From positions 1-46,668 of the forward strand of contig PWGV01000136.1 in the NCBI GenBank assembly GCA_003554585.1: DNA of 46,668 bases, in the 5' to 3' direction. The stretch is from Halobacteroidaceae bacterium (GTDB lineage Bacteria; Bacillota; Halanaerobiia; B1SED10-174). The notes beneath the pieces are model-generated. The model searched no databases and was not told the origin of the DNA. It saw only the letters and a program-made list of their open reading frames with translations. A program made the position numbers and the translations under genes. Positions 6,501 through 14,879 of the stretch are shown piece after piece; position 1 is the stretch's first letter; every line of letters starts with the position of its first letter.

Positions 6501-7628
6501 TTACATTATCTCCAGGATGGCATGGAGAGCTCCAGCCCTTTTCATGGCCTGTAAAATGGCGATAATATCATCTGCTTCGGCCCCGATAGCATTTAGAGCC
6601 TCCACCAGATCCAATATAGTGGGGCCGCTCTCCATCAACATCACTGTTTCCTCTTCATAGGCATCATCAACTGCATCGGGATGATCTCCAAACAGGGAAG
6701 AAAAAACTTCATTATCATCCCCTGTATCAACTTCCACCTCTGGGTCTGGACCAACCTGAACCTTTAAACCACGGTGAGCAATAGCTACAGTTGAAATCCG
6801 GACATTACGCCCTATAACAACTGTTCCGGTCCTTTCATTAATGACAACCCTGGTCGGCATTTCCACTTCAACTTCGAGAGATTTAATTGTTGCCACAAAA
6901 TCCACAACATCTTCGCTGGCATATTGAGGAATACGAACCTCGACTTTTCCGGGATCAACCGCACTGGCCACTTCCGTTTCATCTTCTGAGGGTACGTGCT
7001 CATTTATTGCCGCGGCAATCCGCGAGGCATTGGCAAAAGAACCTCCCCGAACCTGGAGGGTTAAGCTTTCTTCTTCTCGCCAGTTAAAGTCGACTTCTCC
7101 TTCCACCAGGCCACCGTTGGGTATATGCCCCACATTTTCTGGATCAGTTCGGCGGTTCAAGGAATTACCATCTTTCCCCCCGGTAGATACAGGACCCTGG
7201 GCTACTGCATAAACCTCCTCATTTCCAGCCCTTAAAGGGGTCATTAATAGAACCCCGCTTTCCAAAGAGCGCGCATCGCCGAGAGAAGAAACAGTCACAT
7301 CTATTGTATCTCCCGGATAGGTAAAGGGCGGCAGAGTCGCGGTTACCGTCACAGCAGCGGCATTTCTGGCGGTTACCCTTTCAGAAGGAACATCAACCCC
7401 GAAGGTTTTTAACATATTGGCAATGGACTGCATGGTTCCCTGGGAGCGGGCACTATCCCCCGTTCCATCAAGACCAACGACCAGTCCGTAGCCAATAAGG
7501 TGGTTGTCTCTTTCTCCAGAAAGGTTGGCTATATCACCGATCCGGACAGTGGCTTCCTCCTGCTGGGCCAGAGCTGAAAATCCTGCAAACAGGAGGAGAA
7601 AAATCGTAGTAAAAATTATTTTTTTCAT
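6501..7628 (-). CDS. flgI: Flagellar P-ring protein FlgI
   Basis: FlgI forms the P ring, the bushing around the rod in the peptidoglycan layer of diderm bacteria. An upstream in-frame start (7670) exists, but ATG 7628 is chosen because AGGAGGG lies just upstream and a clean signal peptide follows (MKKIIFTTIFLLLFAGFSALAQ). The mature protein shows family hallmarks: RIGDIANLSGERDNHLIGYGLVVGLDGTGD, TMQSIANMLKTFGV, RNAAAVTVTATLPPF and the C-terminal DLVEALNAIGA. Length is about 375 residues, normal for FlgI. It lies between flgH and flgJ. P-ring genes are absent from ordinary Gram-positive flagella, so this gene argues for an outer membrane. Confidence 0.96.
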   Translation of the reverse strand: MKKIIFTTIFLLLFAGFSALAQQEEATVRIGDIANLSGERDNHLIGYGLVVGLDGTGDSARSQGTMQSIANMLKTFGVDVPSERVTARNAAAVTVTATLPPFTYPGDTIDVTVSSLGDARSLESGVLLMTPLRAGNEEVYAVAQGPVSTGGKDGNSLNRRTDPENVGHIPNGGLVEGEVDFNWREEESLTLQVRGGSFANASRIAAAINEHVPSEDETEVASAVDPGKVEVRIPQYASEDVVDFVATIKSLEVEVEMPTRVVINERTGTVVIGRNVRISTVAIAHRGLKVQVGPDPEVEVDTGDDNEVFSSLFGDHPDAVDDAYEEETVMLMESGPTILDLVEALNAIGAEADDIIAILQAMKRAGALHAILEIM

Positions 7629-7645
7629 TATTTGACCCTCCTGAT

Positions 7646-8218
7646 TTAGAATATCCAGTTCAAGAGCCATTCCAGGATGCTCCGGCGCTGTTTATCGGCA
7701 ACAACTCCTGTTCCGGTATAACTGATATTGACATCGGCCAGCCGGGAGGACTCAATTGTGTTATCCTTTTCAATATCCTGGGGCCTGATTACCCCGGCAA
7801 GAGTAATCTCCTGTTGCTCTCCATCAACAGTAATTCCTTTAATCCCCTCAATTCGGAAATTTCCGCTTCCCAGGACCTCCACGATTTCAACGGTAATCTC
7901 ACCGACAATAGCACCCGACCTTTCGGTCCTTCCACCAGATTCAGCATGATCACTATACCTGGGGCTTAAACCGGCAAATAATTCAGAAAGGAATACACCT
8001 GGATTTAATTCAAATCCCAGGCCCTGCCCGGTTTGGGTATCCGCCTCGTGGTAGGCCTCGGTGTCTTCCCTGATTACAACAGTAAGCAAATCTCCTTCCC
8101 CCTGGGCGATAGGGTCAGAGAAAAGGCTTTGACTGTCAGGCTGCCAGAGTGAAGATCCCTGCAGAGGAAGGCTTATCATTACAATAATCAACCCGCATAA
8201 AACAATAATCCTGGACAT
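7646..8218 (-). CDS. flgH: Flagellar L-ring protein FlgH
   Basis: FlgH builds the L ring in the outer membrane. The 190-residue protein has an N-terminal export signal (residues 1-23), then SLWQPDSQSLFSDP, GDLLTVVIREDTEA, the family motif GNFRIEGIKGITVDGEQQEITLAGVIRPQDI and IEYTGTG-like NISYTGTGVVADKQ near the C-terminus. Unlike proteobacterial FlgH it lacks a lipobox cysteine at the signal cleavage site (the only early Cys is residue 8, within the signal), so it is probably not a lipoprotein. AAGGGG precedes the ATG. It lies between flgA and flgI, in the normal order. Confidence 0.93.
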   Translation of the reverse strand: MSRIIVLCGLIIVMISLPLQGSSLWQPDSQSLFSDPIAQGEGDLLTVVIREDTEAYHEADTQTGQGLGFELNPGVFLSELFAGLSPRYSDHAESGGRTERSGAIVGEITVEIVEVLGSGNFRIEGIKGITVDGEQQEITLAGVIRPQDIEKDNTIESSRLADVNISYTGTGVVADKQRRSILEWLLNWIF

Positions 8219-8238
8219 ATTATCAACCCCTTTGGGAG

Positions 8239-9168
8239 TTAAATATCAATTTCAATTTCTTTCTCACCCTTAATTTTTCCCTGCATTATTTCCCCGCTGA
8301 AAAGATTTCGCACCCTTATTATATCCCCGGTTTTTCCATCTTCCATTGCTTCTCCGGGGACGGATATTGAAAATTCAGCTGAGTTGAACCTGATAGGTAT
8401 CGCCTCTCCCCTCTCAATCAGGGGAATTTCCTCCAGGTGAAATCCGCATAAAATTGTCCCAGCCTCCAGTCCTCTCCTGGTACGAAACCCTTCAAGACTC
8501 TCTTCGGCGGAGATAAAGTCCCTGGGGAGTTCGCTTTCCTGGAAATATTCTGCTTCCAGAAAATCCGGAGTTAGTTCCTGGTTATCTGGAAGATCTCTTA
8601 TTACCCTGAAAACCCGAATTTCCCTATCCAGGAAAACCGGGACCCTGATTTTTTCCCATTCCAGACCTCCAGAATTCATAACCACTGTTATAGTATTATT
8701 ACCCGGGATTCTCAGGTTCCCCCGCCAAGCAAGGTTAGCCTGAATTTCCCCTCTGGGGTAAAAAACATCTTCGATCCCGCGGGGAAATTCAACTATTAAC
8801 CCGCTAATTTCTTTTTCCAGGAGTTCTATAATCATTTTCTGAAGTTTTATTCCCTGAATTTCAACCAGGTTGGTTTTGACATTAATTCGCGCGGGGATTT
8901 TCCATCCTGTTAAGTCAATATTTTCTCTCCGCAATAAATATTCAAGATACTGCCGAGAAAACTGTCTTTTTTCTCCCTCCCTGGGTGCAGGCCCCAGGTC
9001 TATTCTCCCCAGTTTTTCTATAATTTCCTCATCCGGAACCCGACCAACCAGGTCCGCAAACAAAATGCGAGGAGTTTCAACTGTAATACTTTCTTCAAGG
9101 GAATACCCAGCCATTACCGCAGGGCAGAATAGAACTGCAATCAGGAGTATTACAGCAGTGGCTTTCAT
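8239..9168 (-). CDS. flgA: Flagellar P-ring assembly chaperone FlgA
   Basis: A 309-residue periplasmic chaperone needed to assemble FlgI into the P ring. A signal peptide (about residues 1-20) is followed by a long N-terminal region. The SAF/antifreeze-like domain lies at about residues 185-309 (VIRDLPDNQELTPDFLEAE, RRGLEAGTILCGFHLEEIPLIERGEAIPI). The C-terminal DIIRVRNLFSGEIMQGKI is typical of FlgA. It sits five bases after flgG and leads into flgH and flgI, the same flgG-flgA-flgH-flgI order seen in diderm bacteria. Confidence 0.9.
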   Translation of the reverse strand: MKATAVILLIAVLFCPAVMAGYSLEESITVETPRILFADLVGRVPDEEIIEKLGRIDLGPAPREGEKRQFSRQYLEYLLRRENIDLTGWKIPARINVKTNLVEIQGIKLQKMIIELLEKEISGLIVEFPRGIEDVFYPRGEIQANLAWRGNLRIPGNNTITVVMNSGGLEWEKIRVPVFLDREIRVFRVIRDLPDNQELTPDFLEAEYFQESELPRDFISAEESLEGFRTRRGLEAGTILCGFHLEEIPLIERGEAIPIRFNSAEFSISVPGEAMEDGKTGDIIRVRNLFSGEIMQGKIKGEKEIEIDI

Positions 9169-9173
9169 TTTAT

Positions 9174-9962
9174 CTATCTCCTGAGTTGAGCAGCCAGGCG
9201 CAGGATTTCGTCAGCAGCCTGAATACTCTTTGAATTTACTTCATAAGCCCTCTGAGCGCTTATCATGTCAACCATTTCTTCTACAACTTTAACATTGGAC
9301 ATTTCCAGGTAACCCTGCCCAATTGTTCCCAGGCCATCCAGGCCGGGATAGCTAATTATCGGGTCCCCGGAAGCGACTGTCGGCTCATAAAGGTTTCGAC
9401 CGGTACTGTGTAAACCACCCGGGTTGGTAAACCTGGCCAGTTCAATCTGGCCAATTTCCCTCATTTCCGTGTCCCCGGCTTCCTGTACGGCTACAATTCC
9501 ATCGCCCGAGATCGCGATACTGGTCGTGTCCTGGGGAACATAAATTTCCGGAAGTAATGGCAATCCATCAGATGTAACCAGCCGGCCATCCCGGTCGATT
9601 TTGAATGACCCGTCCCTGGTATAGGCGACGGAGCCATCCGGTCTTAAAACCTGGAAAAACCCGTCTCCTTCAATTACCAAATCCAGCGGGTTATCGGTGC
9701 TTTGCATGCTGCCCTGGGTGAATAATTTTTGTGTGGCCGCGGGGCGGACACCGTGACCGATTTCTATTCCTGTGGGGACTTCTGACCCCAGGGCGGTTGG
9801 TGTCCCCGCCTGGCGCAGGGTTTGGTACATTAGATCCTGGAAATTAACTCTACTCTTTTTAAAACCCGTCGTATTAACATTGGCCAGGTTGTTGGAAATA
9901 TTATCAATGTGCAACTGCTGGGCTTCCATCCCCGAAGCTGCAGTCCATAATCCTCTTAACAT
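9174..9962 (-). CDS. flgG: Flagellar distal rod protein FlgG
   Basis: The distal rod subunit, 262 residues, the standard length. N-terminal D0 helix MLRGLWTAASGMEAQQLHID with NISNNLANVNTTGFKKSRVNF is the rod/hook family signature. The core carries PLDLVIEGDGFFQV and TRDGSF. The C-terminal D0 helix (MVDMISAQRAYEVNSKSIQAADEILR) packs with the N-terminus. An AGAGGAGG ribosome site precedes the ATG. An unusual structured leader (9989-10041), similar to the one before flgE, separates it from flgF. Confidence 0.96.
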   Translation of the reverse strand: MLRGLWTAASGMEAQQLHIDNISNNLANVNTTGFKKSRVNFQDLMYQTLRQAGTPTALGSEVPTGIEIGHGVRPAATQKLFTQGSMQSTDNPLDLVIEGDGFFQVLRPDGSVAYTRDGSFKIDRDGRLVTSDGLPLLPEIYVPQDTTSIAISGDGIVAVQEAGDTEMREIGQIELARFTNPGGLHSTGRNLYEPTVASGDPIISYPGLDGLGTIGQGYLEMSNVKVVEEMVDMISAQRAYEVNSKSIQAADEILRLAAQLRR

Positions 9963-9988
9963 TGGGAAAACCTCCTCTTTATTTTTTC

Positions 9989-10041
9989 TGGCCTGCTTCT
10001 ATCAGTCAGCAGGCTGGGCCTCCCTTACTGGGTCCGGCCCA
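9989..10041 (-). ncRNA. Structured RNA element upstream of flgG (copy 2)
   Basis: In the 88-base flgF-flgG gap the minus strand folds into a 7-bp stem GCCTGCT/AGCAGGC with loop GACTGATAGA, preceded by AGGCC and by CCC-AGTAA-GGG. TGGGCC and GGCCA can close the whole unit. The same arrangement occurs before flgE (26816-26869): loop GACAGACTGA, AGGCC and trailing A-rich AGAGGAGG. Stem bases differ but pair in both copies. The function is unknown. Confidence 0.6.
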
Positions 10042-10050
10042 TCAATGATT

Positions 10051-10758
10051 CTATCTTGTGTTACCTACCTGATTGACCGCCTGCTCCAGGGTTTCATCCT
10101 GGGCTTGAATTGCGGTTTGTCCGGCCTCAAATAACCTCACAGCGCTAATCATCCTGGTCATTTCCCGGACAGCATTAACATTGGAACTCTCTAGATAACC
10201 CGCGTGGACTGGGGCCGCGCCCGGCTGAGGTTCTCCCGCCTCAGCGGGGGCAAGGAAAAGATTATTCCCCTGTTTGGCAAGCTCCTGGGGATTCTCAAAA
10301 TCCACAACCAGCAGGCGATTGGGATTTACCGGCTCATCGGCTGAGATGTGTTCCCCGGTGGTATCCAGAACTCTAAACCCTGATTGGTTTACTAAAAAAC
10401 CCGCTTCATCGAGGGTAAAAGCTCCATCCCGGGAATATCTCACCCCTTCGGGGGTATCAAAAACAAAAAAACCAGTTCCCTCAATGGCAAAATCAAAGGG
10501 ATTTTCAGTATTCTGAACCGGCCCTGTTTCGTGGTCAGTAAAAGTGTAATGGGCTCTTACCCCCGGCCCGAGGTTACCGACAGGTTCCCGTGCCCCCTGT
10601 TCAAGGCGGTTCATAAACATACTGGCAAAAGATTCTGTTAAAACCCGGTCCTTTTTAAAACCAGAGGTTTCCAGGTTGGAAAGGTTGTTAGCTATCGTGT
10701 CCTGCATATCTTGTGCTGCCAGTAATCCACTAGCAGATGCAAATAATCCCCTGATCAT
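10051..10758 (-). CDS. flgF: Flagellar rod protein FlgF (hook-basal body protein)
   Basis: A 235-residue proximal-rod subunit of the FlgF/FlhO type. It begins MIRGLFASASGLLAAQDMQDTIANNLSNLETSGFKKDR, the rod-protein D0 helix and family signature, and has the core motif PFDFAIEGTGFFVF with YSRDGAF. The C-terminal helix (MTRMISAVRLFEAGQTAIQAQDETL) completes the coiled D0 pair. It is shorter and more divergent than the neighbouring FlgG, which is why it is called FlgF rather than a second FlgG. AAAGGAGGTG precedes the ATG. A 124-base gap separates it from the upstream gene, one of the longest in the operon, so an internal promoter is possible. Confidence 0.85.
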   Translation of the reverse strand: MIRGLFASASGLLAAQDMQDTIANNLSNLETSGFKKDRVLTESFASMFMNRLEQGAREPVGNLGPGVRAHYTFTDHETGPVQNTENPFDFAIEGTGFFVFDTPEGVRYSRDGAFTLDEAGFLVNQSGFRVLDTTGEHISADEPVNPNRLLVVDFENPQELAKQGNNLFLAPAEAGEPQPGAAPVHAGYLESSNVNAVREMTRMISAVRLFEAGQTAIQAQDETLEQAVNQVGNTR

Positions 10759-10882
10759 TAAAACACCTCCTTTCCTGGTAAATGGGTTGTTTTCCTTTAA
10801 ACATCCTCATAACCTTAGAATACATGACAAGACATTTAACAATAAAATTGGTAGACCCTTAACTTCCTGGAAAAGGTTCTCC

Positions 10883-11161
10883 TTAGACTTCAGTGTCCAG
10901 TATCCCACCCCGCGGATCATCGGGATCGACTTTTTTTCTTCCTTCCCGGCTTCCGAGGGTCGCAGCAGAATCTCCCGCCCCCATTTTTTCACCCGTTTTT
11001 TCTGTTTCGCCAACTCGACCTCTTTTTCGATCCTGCTCCCGGTTCATGCGGATCCATAAAAACCCCTGGATATTCTGAAATTCTGCATGCTGAACACCCT
11101 TTATTCTGTTCGCCTCCAGAGAAGCTTGAACAATATTCCAGTTGTCAACGGGCCCACTCAT
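10883..11161 (-). CDS. Unknown 92-residue protein in the flagellar operon
   Basis: I do not recognise a family. The first half (MSGPVDNWNIVQASLEANRIKG, then FQNIQGFLWIRMNREQDRKRGR) looks folded; the second half is highly charged, with runs of Lys, Arg, Glu and Asp, and is probably disordered. There is no signal peptide or membrane segment. The frame is supported by a good ribosome site (GAGGTGAGGTG) before the ATG and by its position, 13 bases after the FapA-like gene and before flgF. Its place among rod genes suggests a cytoplasmic role in flagellar assembly, such as a small chaperone, but this is only guilt by association. Confidence 0.6.
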   Translation of the reverse strand: MSGPVDNWNIVQASLEANRIKGVQHAEFQNIQGFLWIRMNREQDRKRGRVGETEKTGEKMGAGDSAATLGSREGRKKVDPDDPRGGILDTEV

Positions 11162-11174
11162 AGCACCTCACCTC

Positions 11175-12992
11175 TTAAAAGGTTGTATAGGCAATTTCTT
11201 TACTGCTGCAGACCAGCCTGGTCCTGCTCCTTCTGTCCTTTACTTTGTGCTGTGCCCCGGCAATCCTGATTGAAACCCCGGGGAACAAATTTTTGTGGAC
11301 TTTGATTTCTCCATCTTCCGAAGAGTCTATGGTTTCCTGTAGTTCCTGGATTTCTTCTTCCCGTTTTTTTACTTGATTTTTTAGTTGCCCCCAGGTTTCA
11401 ACAAGCTTTTTCAGCTGGCCTTTTCTGTCTTCCCCCAGAAGCCCCTTTTCTTTTTGCTTTTCCAAGAGACGGATTGCTTTTTCTACCTTATTTAAGTTAT
11501 CGGAAAGTTCATCTAAATTTTTCAGTTTTTCTTCCAGAGTTTCGCGAATTTCTGGCGCCACTCCAACTGAAATTTCAGTTCTGGTAGCCAGAGATGAACC
11601 CAAAACATTGGCTTCAACTTCCTGCCCCGCCTGGAGCTGCCCCCCCGCAATTAAACCTTTCCCCTTCACCATAATTTTGCCCGAAGCGGTTATATCACTG
11701 TGGAGAATTGCGTCTCCCACAAAAACGTTCCCTCCAGCCTTAACCTTTCCGTTTTCGATAAATTTAACCTCGAGGTTTCCCTTGCATTCAATCCTGTTTT
11801 TATTCTTTCCCAGGTATCCCTTTCTGATTTTAACGTTACCCCCGCTTTTTAGAGTCGCGGCTGAAACGTTTCCGTTAATTTCAATATCTCCCTTTGCTTC
11901 TACCATGAAACCTTCGGTAACATTTCCCTCAACAATAACCGTCCCCAGGAAATTTATGTTTCCCGTGGAGAGGTCAACATCACCGTGAACATGATGGACC
12001 TGATGAACACTGACTTTTCCCTTGCTATCCTGAACCGCCTGACCATCAATACCGGCCAGCAGAGTTTTTCCCTCTTCGTCGGGTTCAACATTTTTTCCAG
12101 CGGGAAGTTTCGCTTCTTTGGGTTCTGAAGGAGGGATTTCTTCTCCGGTAACTTTTTTTCCAGGTTTTCCTGGAATAGGAGGTTTAACTGTTACCAGGGG
12201 TTCCCCTTTTTTTACATTCTGAATAAGGTCAAGGTTAAAAAAATCAACACTACCGTCTTCTCTCAACTTGCCCTTGGACCCGCCATTTTTATTTGCAAAA
12301 TGATATTCGAGGGAACCGTCTTTCCCCGGGATGGGGGGGCTTCCCTGGGCAATTACAATCCCGCTCAGGGGAACCCTGGAATTAATTATTTCTTCGATTT
12401 TTTCTTCCTCAACACCAAAAACAACACCATATTCTTCCAGTTTATCTTCGAGTTCTTCCCGGGATAATTTTTCTCCACCCAGGGGCGGGAAATAATCAAG
12501 TTGGGCTTTAAGTCCATTCTTGGAAAAAGTAATTTCTATTTCCGCATCTCGATCCAGTTCTGGTTTCCTTGCCGCCATAAATAATTGGCCTTCCTTGTTT
12601 TCCTCAATTAAACCATGCAAATCCTCATCTAATTTATCCCAGTCCACATCCTGTAATTCGAGTTTTTCAGCTTCTTCTTTAATTTCCTGAAGGTTAACCC
12701 GTTTCCCCTTTCCCTGGGCTGGAAATAATTTTAAAAATACCCCATCACTGGAAAATAAAATCCTGAAATAACCGTCCAGATTTAGCTCTATATCACCAGG
12801 AGGTTCTTCCCTAATTCCAACCTTAAAAACCTTTAACCCCTGCATCCGATCCAGCAATTTTGTCTCTGCCTTCCGAATAATCAATTCTTCGGGTTTAACC
12901 CTGGTACCCAGAGAACTGGTTAGCTTTTCAACGGCTTTTTCCCGGGCTTCTTTTTCTCCCTGGCTTTTAATTGTAATCCATTTTTCTACCAT
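11175..12992 (-). CDS. FapA/DUF342-family polymer-forming protein
   Basis: A protein of about 605 residues of the DUF342 (FapA) family, found in or near flagellar operons and sporulation loci. The N-terminal 70 residues (WITIKSQGEKEAREKAVEKL...) look like the small KH/Jag-N type domain often fused to FapA. The middle (about residues 330-460) is a right-handed beta-helix built from short repeats such as VDLSTGNINFLGTVIVEGNV and GDIEINGNVSAATLKSGGNV. The C-terminal part (about 475-560) is a long coiled coil. ATG 12992 is chosen over GTG 13001 because AAGGGG sits eight bases ahead. It follows fliA. FapA influences flagellation in Vibrio; the role here is unknown. Confidence 0.8.
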   Translation of the reverse strand: MVEKWITIKSQGEKEAREKAVEKLTSSLGTRVKPEELIIRKAETKLLDRMQGLKVFKVGIREEPPGDIELNLDGYFRILFSSDGVFLKLFPAQGKGKRVNLQEIKEEAEKLELQDVDWDKLDEDLHGLIEENKEGQLFMAARKPELDRDAEIEITFSKNGLKAQLDYFPPLGGEKLSREELEDKLEEYGVVFGVEEEKIEEIINSRVPLSGIVIAQGSPPIPGKDGSLEYHFANKNGGSKGKLREDGSVDFFNLDLIQNVKKGEPLVTVKPPIPGKPGKKVTGEEIPPSEPKEAKLPAGKNVEPDEEGKTLLAGIDGQAVQDSKGKVSVHQVHHVHGDVDLSTGNINFLGTVIVEGNVTEGFMVEAKGDIEINGNVSAATLKSGGNVKIRKGYLGKNKNRIECKGNLEVKFIENGKVKAGGNVFVGDAILHSDITASGKIMVKGKGLIAGGQLQAGQEVEANVLGSSLATRTEISVGVAPEIRETLEEKLKNLDELSDNLNKVEKAIRLLEKQKEKGLLGEDRKGQLKKLVETWGQLKNQVKKREEEIQELQETIDSSEDGEIKVHKNLFPGVSIRIAGAQHKVKDRRSRTRLVCSSKEIAYTTF

Positions 12993-13010
12993 TGTTTTCA
13001 CCCCTTCAAA

Positions 13011-13811
13011 TCAAAGAAAGCTGCTTTTTTCTCGGCCCAGCATTCCCCGCAGCCGAAGAATGGCCTTACTGTGCAGTTGAGAAATCCTTGCTGCAGATAG
13101 TTCCAGGACCTCCCCAATTTCCCTCAGGGTCAGTCCCTCATAATAATATAAGGCAACGACAAACTTTTCTTTCTCAGGCAGCCTTTCAATTGCCTTACCC
13201 AGAAGCTCTTGCATATCCTTATCCTGAACAATATTCAGGGGATCGTCTGCACTGGGCCCGGGAATTTCTATTGAAGTTCGCTCTTCCTCTTCATCATTTA
13301 CCCTCAAACCGTCCAGAGACATTACCTGGGGGATTGTTACCTGGTTTAAAATCTTTTCCAGTTTTTTCTGCGAAATTTCCAGGTGCACAGCAAGTTCCTC
13401 GTCCGTTGGGTTTTTTTTGTTCTTCTGTTCCAATTCAGCCATTGCCTTGCTTATCATTTTGGCTTTTTCTCGGACCGAACGGGGTACCCAGTCCATAGCT
13501 CGAAGAGCATCGTAAATGGCCCCCTTTATTCTCGCAACAGCATAAGTACTGAATTTTACACCCTGATCAGGGTCAAATCCCTGGACTGCATCAATAAGTC
13601 CAATTGTCCCGTAGGAAATGAGGTCGTCCAACTCCACGTACGAAGGAAGGTGGATCATTACCCGGCCCGCGACGTACTTGACCAGGTAGGAATAATTTAG
13701 GATAAGCTCCCGCCGGGCCTTGGAATCCTTTTCCCGCCGGTAAAGTTGCCAGACTTCCTGAAGTTTTTCGTCACTTTTTTGAGCAACCTGAGGCATCTCG
13801 GCCTTCCCCAT
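13011..13811 (-). CDS. fliA: Flagellar sigma factor sigma-28 (FliA/SigD)
   Basis: The sigma factor that transcribes late flagellar genes (flagellin, chemotaxis). Length from the chosen start is about 266 residues. Region 2 contains LILNYSYLVKYVAGR and ELDDLISYGTIGLIDAVQGFDP with KFSTYAVARIKGAIYDALR and DWVPRSVR, hallmarks of FliA. Region 4 carries EGLTLREIGEVLELSAARISQLHSKAILRLR. An upstream in-frame start exists, but ATG 13811 has GGGGTGAG in front and is 22 bases past the previous gene. Its anti-sigma partner FlgM is not in the window. Being inside the riboswitch-controlled operon, it would pass cyclic-di-GMP control on to the late genes. Confidence 0.95.
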   Translation of the reverse strand: MGKAEMPQVAQKSDEKLQEVWQLYRREKDSKARRELILNYSYLVKYVAGRVMIHLPSYVELDDLISYGTIGLIDAVQGFDPDQGVKFSTYAVARIKGAIYDALRAMDWVPRSVREKAKMISKAMAELEQKNKKNPTDEELAVHLEISQKKLEKILNQVTIPQVMSLDGLRVNDEEEERTSIEIPGPSADDPLNIVQDKDMQELLGKAIERLPEKEKFVVALYYYEGLTLREIGEVLELSAARISQLHSKAILRLRGMLGREKSSFL

Positions 13812-13833
13812 GGGCTCACCCCCCCCGCTAAAA

Positions 13834-14151
13834 TCAATCTTTTTGTCCTGTTCCTTGCAGAGCTTCAAAATTTTCTTCCAGCCCTTCCTGCAGCTCCTTT
13901 GCACCTTTTACTTCATTTCTTTTCTCAGAATAATTATTTTTTCTCCTTATTTTCCGATTATTACTGGGCATAATCCAGTTTAAAAATATGGCCAGAAGAG
14001 TAAAAAATAGCAAAAATTTAAAGGCCTGTTGGAGGGCCTGGGCTACATTTTCTCCTGAATACATGTTTGCAAGGAGTGACAGCAAACTTGTCAGGGGACC
14101 GAGGGCCAAACATAAAAGAGATACCATCTGTGCCCTGTTTTCCCCTTGCAT
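13834..14151 (-). CDS. Unknown small membrane protein in the flagellar operon
   Basis: A 105-residue protein with two hydrophobic segments (about residues 8-29, MVSLLCLALGPLTSLLSLLA, and 43-60, FKFLLFFTLLAIFLNWIM) followed by a basic then acidic cytoplasmic tail. No family is recognised. Its start codon shares a base with the stop codon of the PilZ gene (TAATG), which indicates translational coupling, and GAGGG lies seven bases upstream. Being coupled to a PilZ protein and followed by fliA, it may help place the PilZ protein at the membrane near the motor. That is inference. Confidence 0.65.
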   Translation of the reverse strand: MQGENRAQMVSLLCLALGPLTSLLSLLANMYSGENVAQALQQAFKFLLFFTLLAIFLNWIMPSNNRKIRRKNNYSEKRNEVKGAKELQEGLEENFEALQGTGQKD

Positions 14152-14804
14152 TAATCATCCCTCTCTCCTCGCAGATTTCGCTGGTATTCAAAAAGCCACT
14201 TGATTATTTTCTCTCTGAGGCTGAAATCAATATCTACAAATGCAACACCCATTTTATGGGCCTCTCCTTTTTGGTCTTCCCTGAGCCTCCGGACCACCCC
14301 CAAAAGAGGAACATCAATTGGCAGGAGAGGAATTTCCATTTCAGTTTCATTTCCTTCTGTTATCTTCAAAGGCCCTTTTATGCCTAATCCACCCCCGCTT
14401 AAATCGATTATTCTGCCGGTTGAAAAATTACTTCCCTCCTCTCCATCAGCCGGGCGGGGCCGGTAATCAATTCTTCCTTCCACTTCTACCCGGACGTATT
14501 CCCGTCTCTGGACCCGGTAAATTTTTTCCGGTTGCTGGAGAATATAGTGGGGTAGGGGTTCCCGGAAACGCTCCTGAACTCGGGACATAAATATAAATTT
14601 TCCTCGCTCGGTGGTATAGGAAATGGAAACATTATCACCTTTATTTAAGGGAATTGTTACACCCTGAACCTGGGGGGCAACCATTTTAAACTTTCCCCCT
14701 TCAATATCCAGGACATTCGTAGCGTAGACTCCCGCCTGCGCTCCTTTGATTTCAACAAAAATTTCCTGATCTTCCTGCAATCCGGTTCTTTTCACTACCC
14801 TCAA
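14151..14804 (-). CDS. PilZ-domain cyclic-di-GMP effector (YcgR/YpfA type)
   Basis: A 217-residue two-domain flagellar brake protein. The N-terminal YcgR-N beta domain (about 1-90) is followed by a PilZ domain (about 95-215). The cyclic-di-GMP-binding motifs are intact: R101xxxR105 in RREYVRVEVE and DLSGGG (134-139, the D/N-x-S-x-x-G motif). In Bacillus and enterobacteria such proteins bind the motor (MotA or FliG/FliM) and slow it when cyclic-di-GMP rises. The start is TTG immediately after GGGGAG; an in-frame GTG at 14795 would have better spacing and may be the real start. It sits after flhF, where flhG is normally found. Confidence 0.88.
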   Translation of the reverse strand: MRVVKRTGLQEDQEIFVEIKGAQAGVYATNVLDIEGGKFKMVAPQVQGVTIPLNKGDNVSISYTTERGKFIFMSRVQERFREPLPHYILQQPEKIYRVQRREYVRVEVEGRIDYRPRPADGEEGSNFSTGRIIDLSGGGLGIKGPLKITEGNETEMEIPLLPIDVPLLGVVRRLREDQKGEAHKMGVAFVDIDFSLREKIIKWLFEYQRNLRGERDD

Positions 14805-14879
14805 CTCCCCTGCTAAGAAAACTTCTATATTCAGCGTCCCGGGGAATAGTTTCCCTTCCCAAAAAACTTTCAGGAACCC

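Noticed and set aside
10759-10882. Possible internal promoter before flgF (TTGTTA and TATTCT)
   Set aside because: The spacer is only 14 bases and no sigma-28 pattern was found. The gap remains unexplained.
12992-13498. 168-codon plus-strand frame opposite fliA
   Set aside because: Antisense shadow of a conserved sigma factor; product has no recognisable domain.
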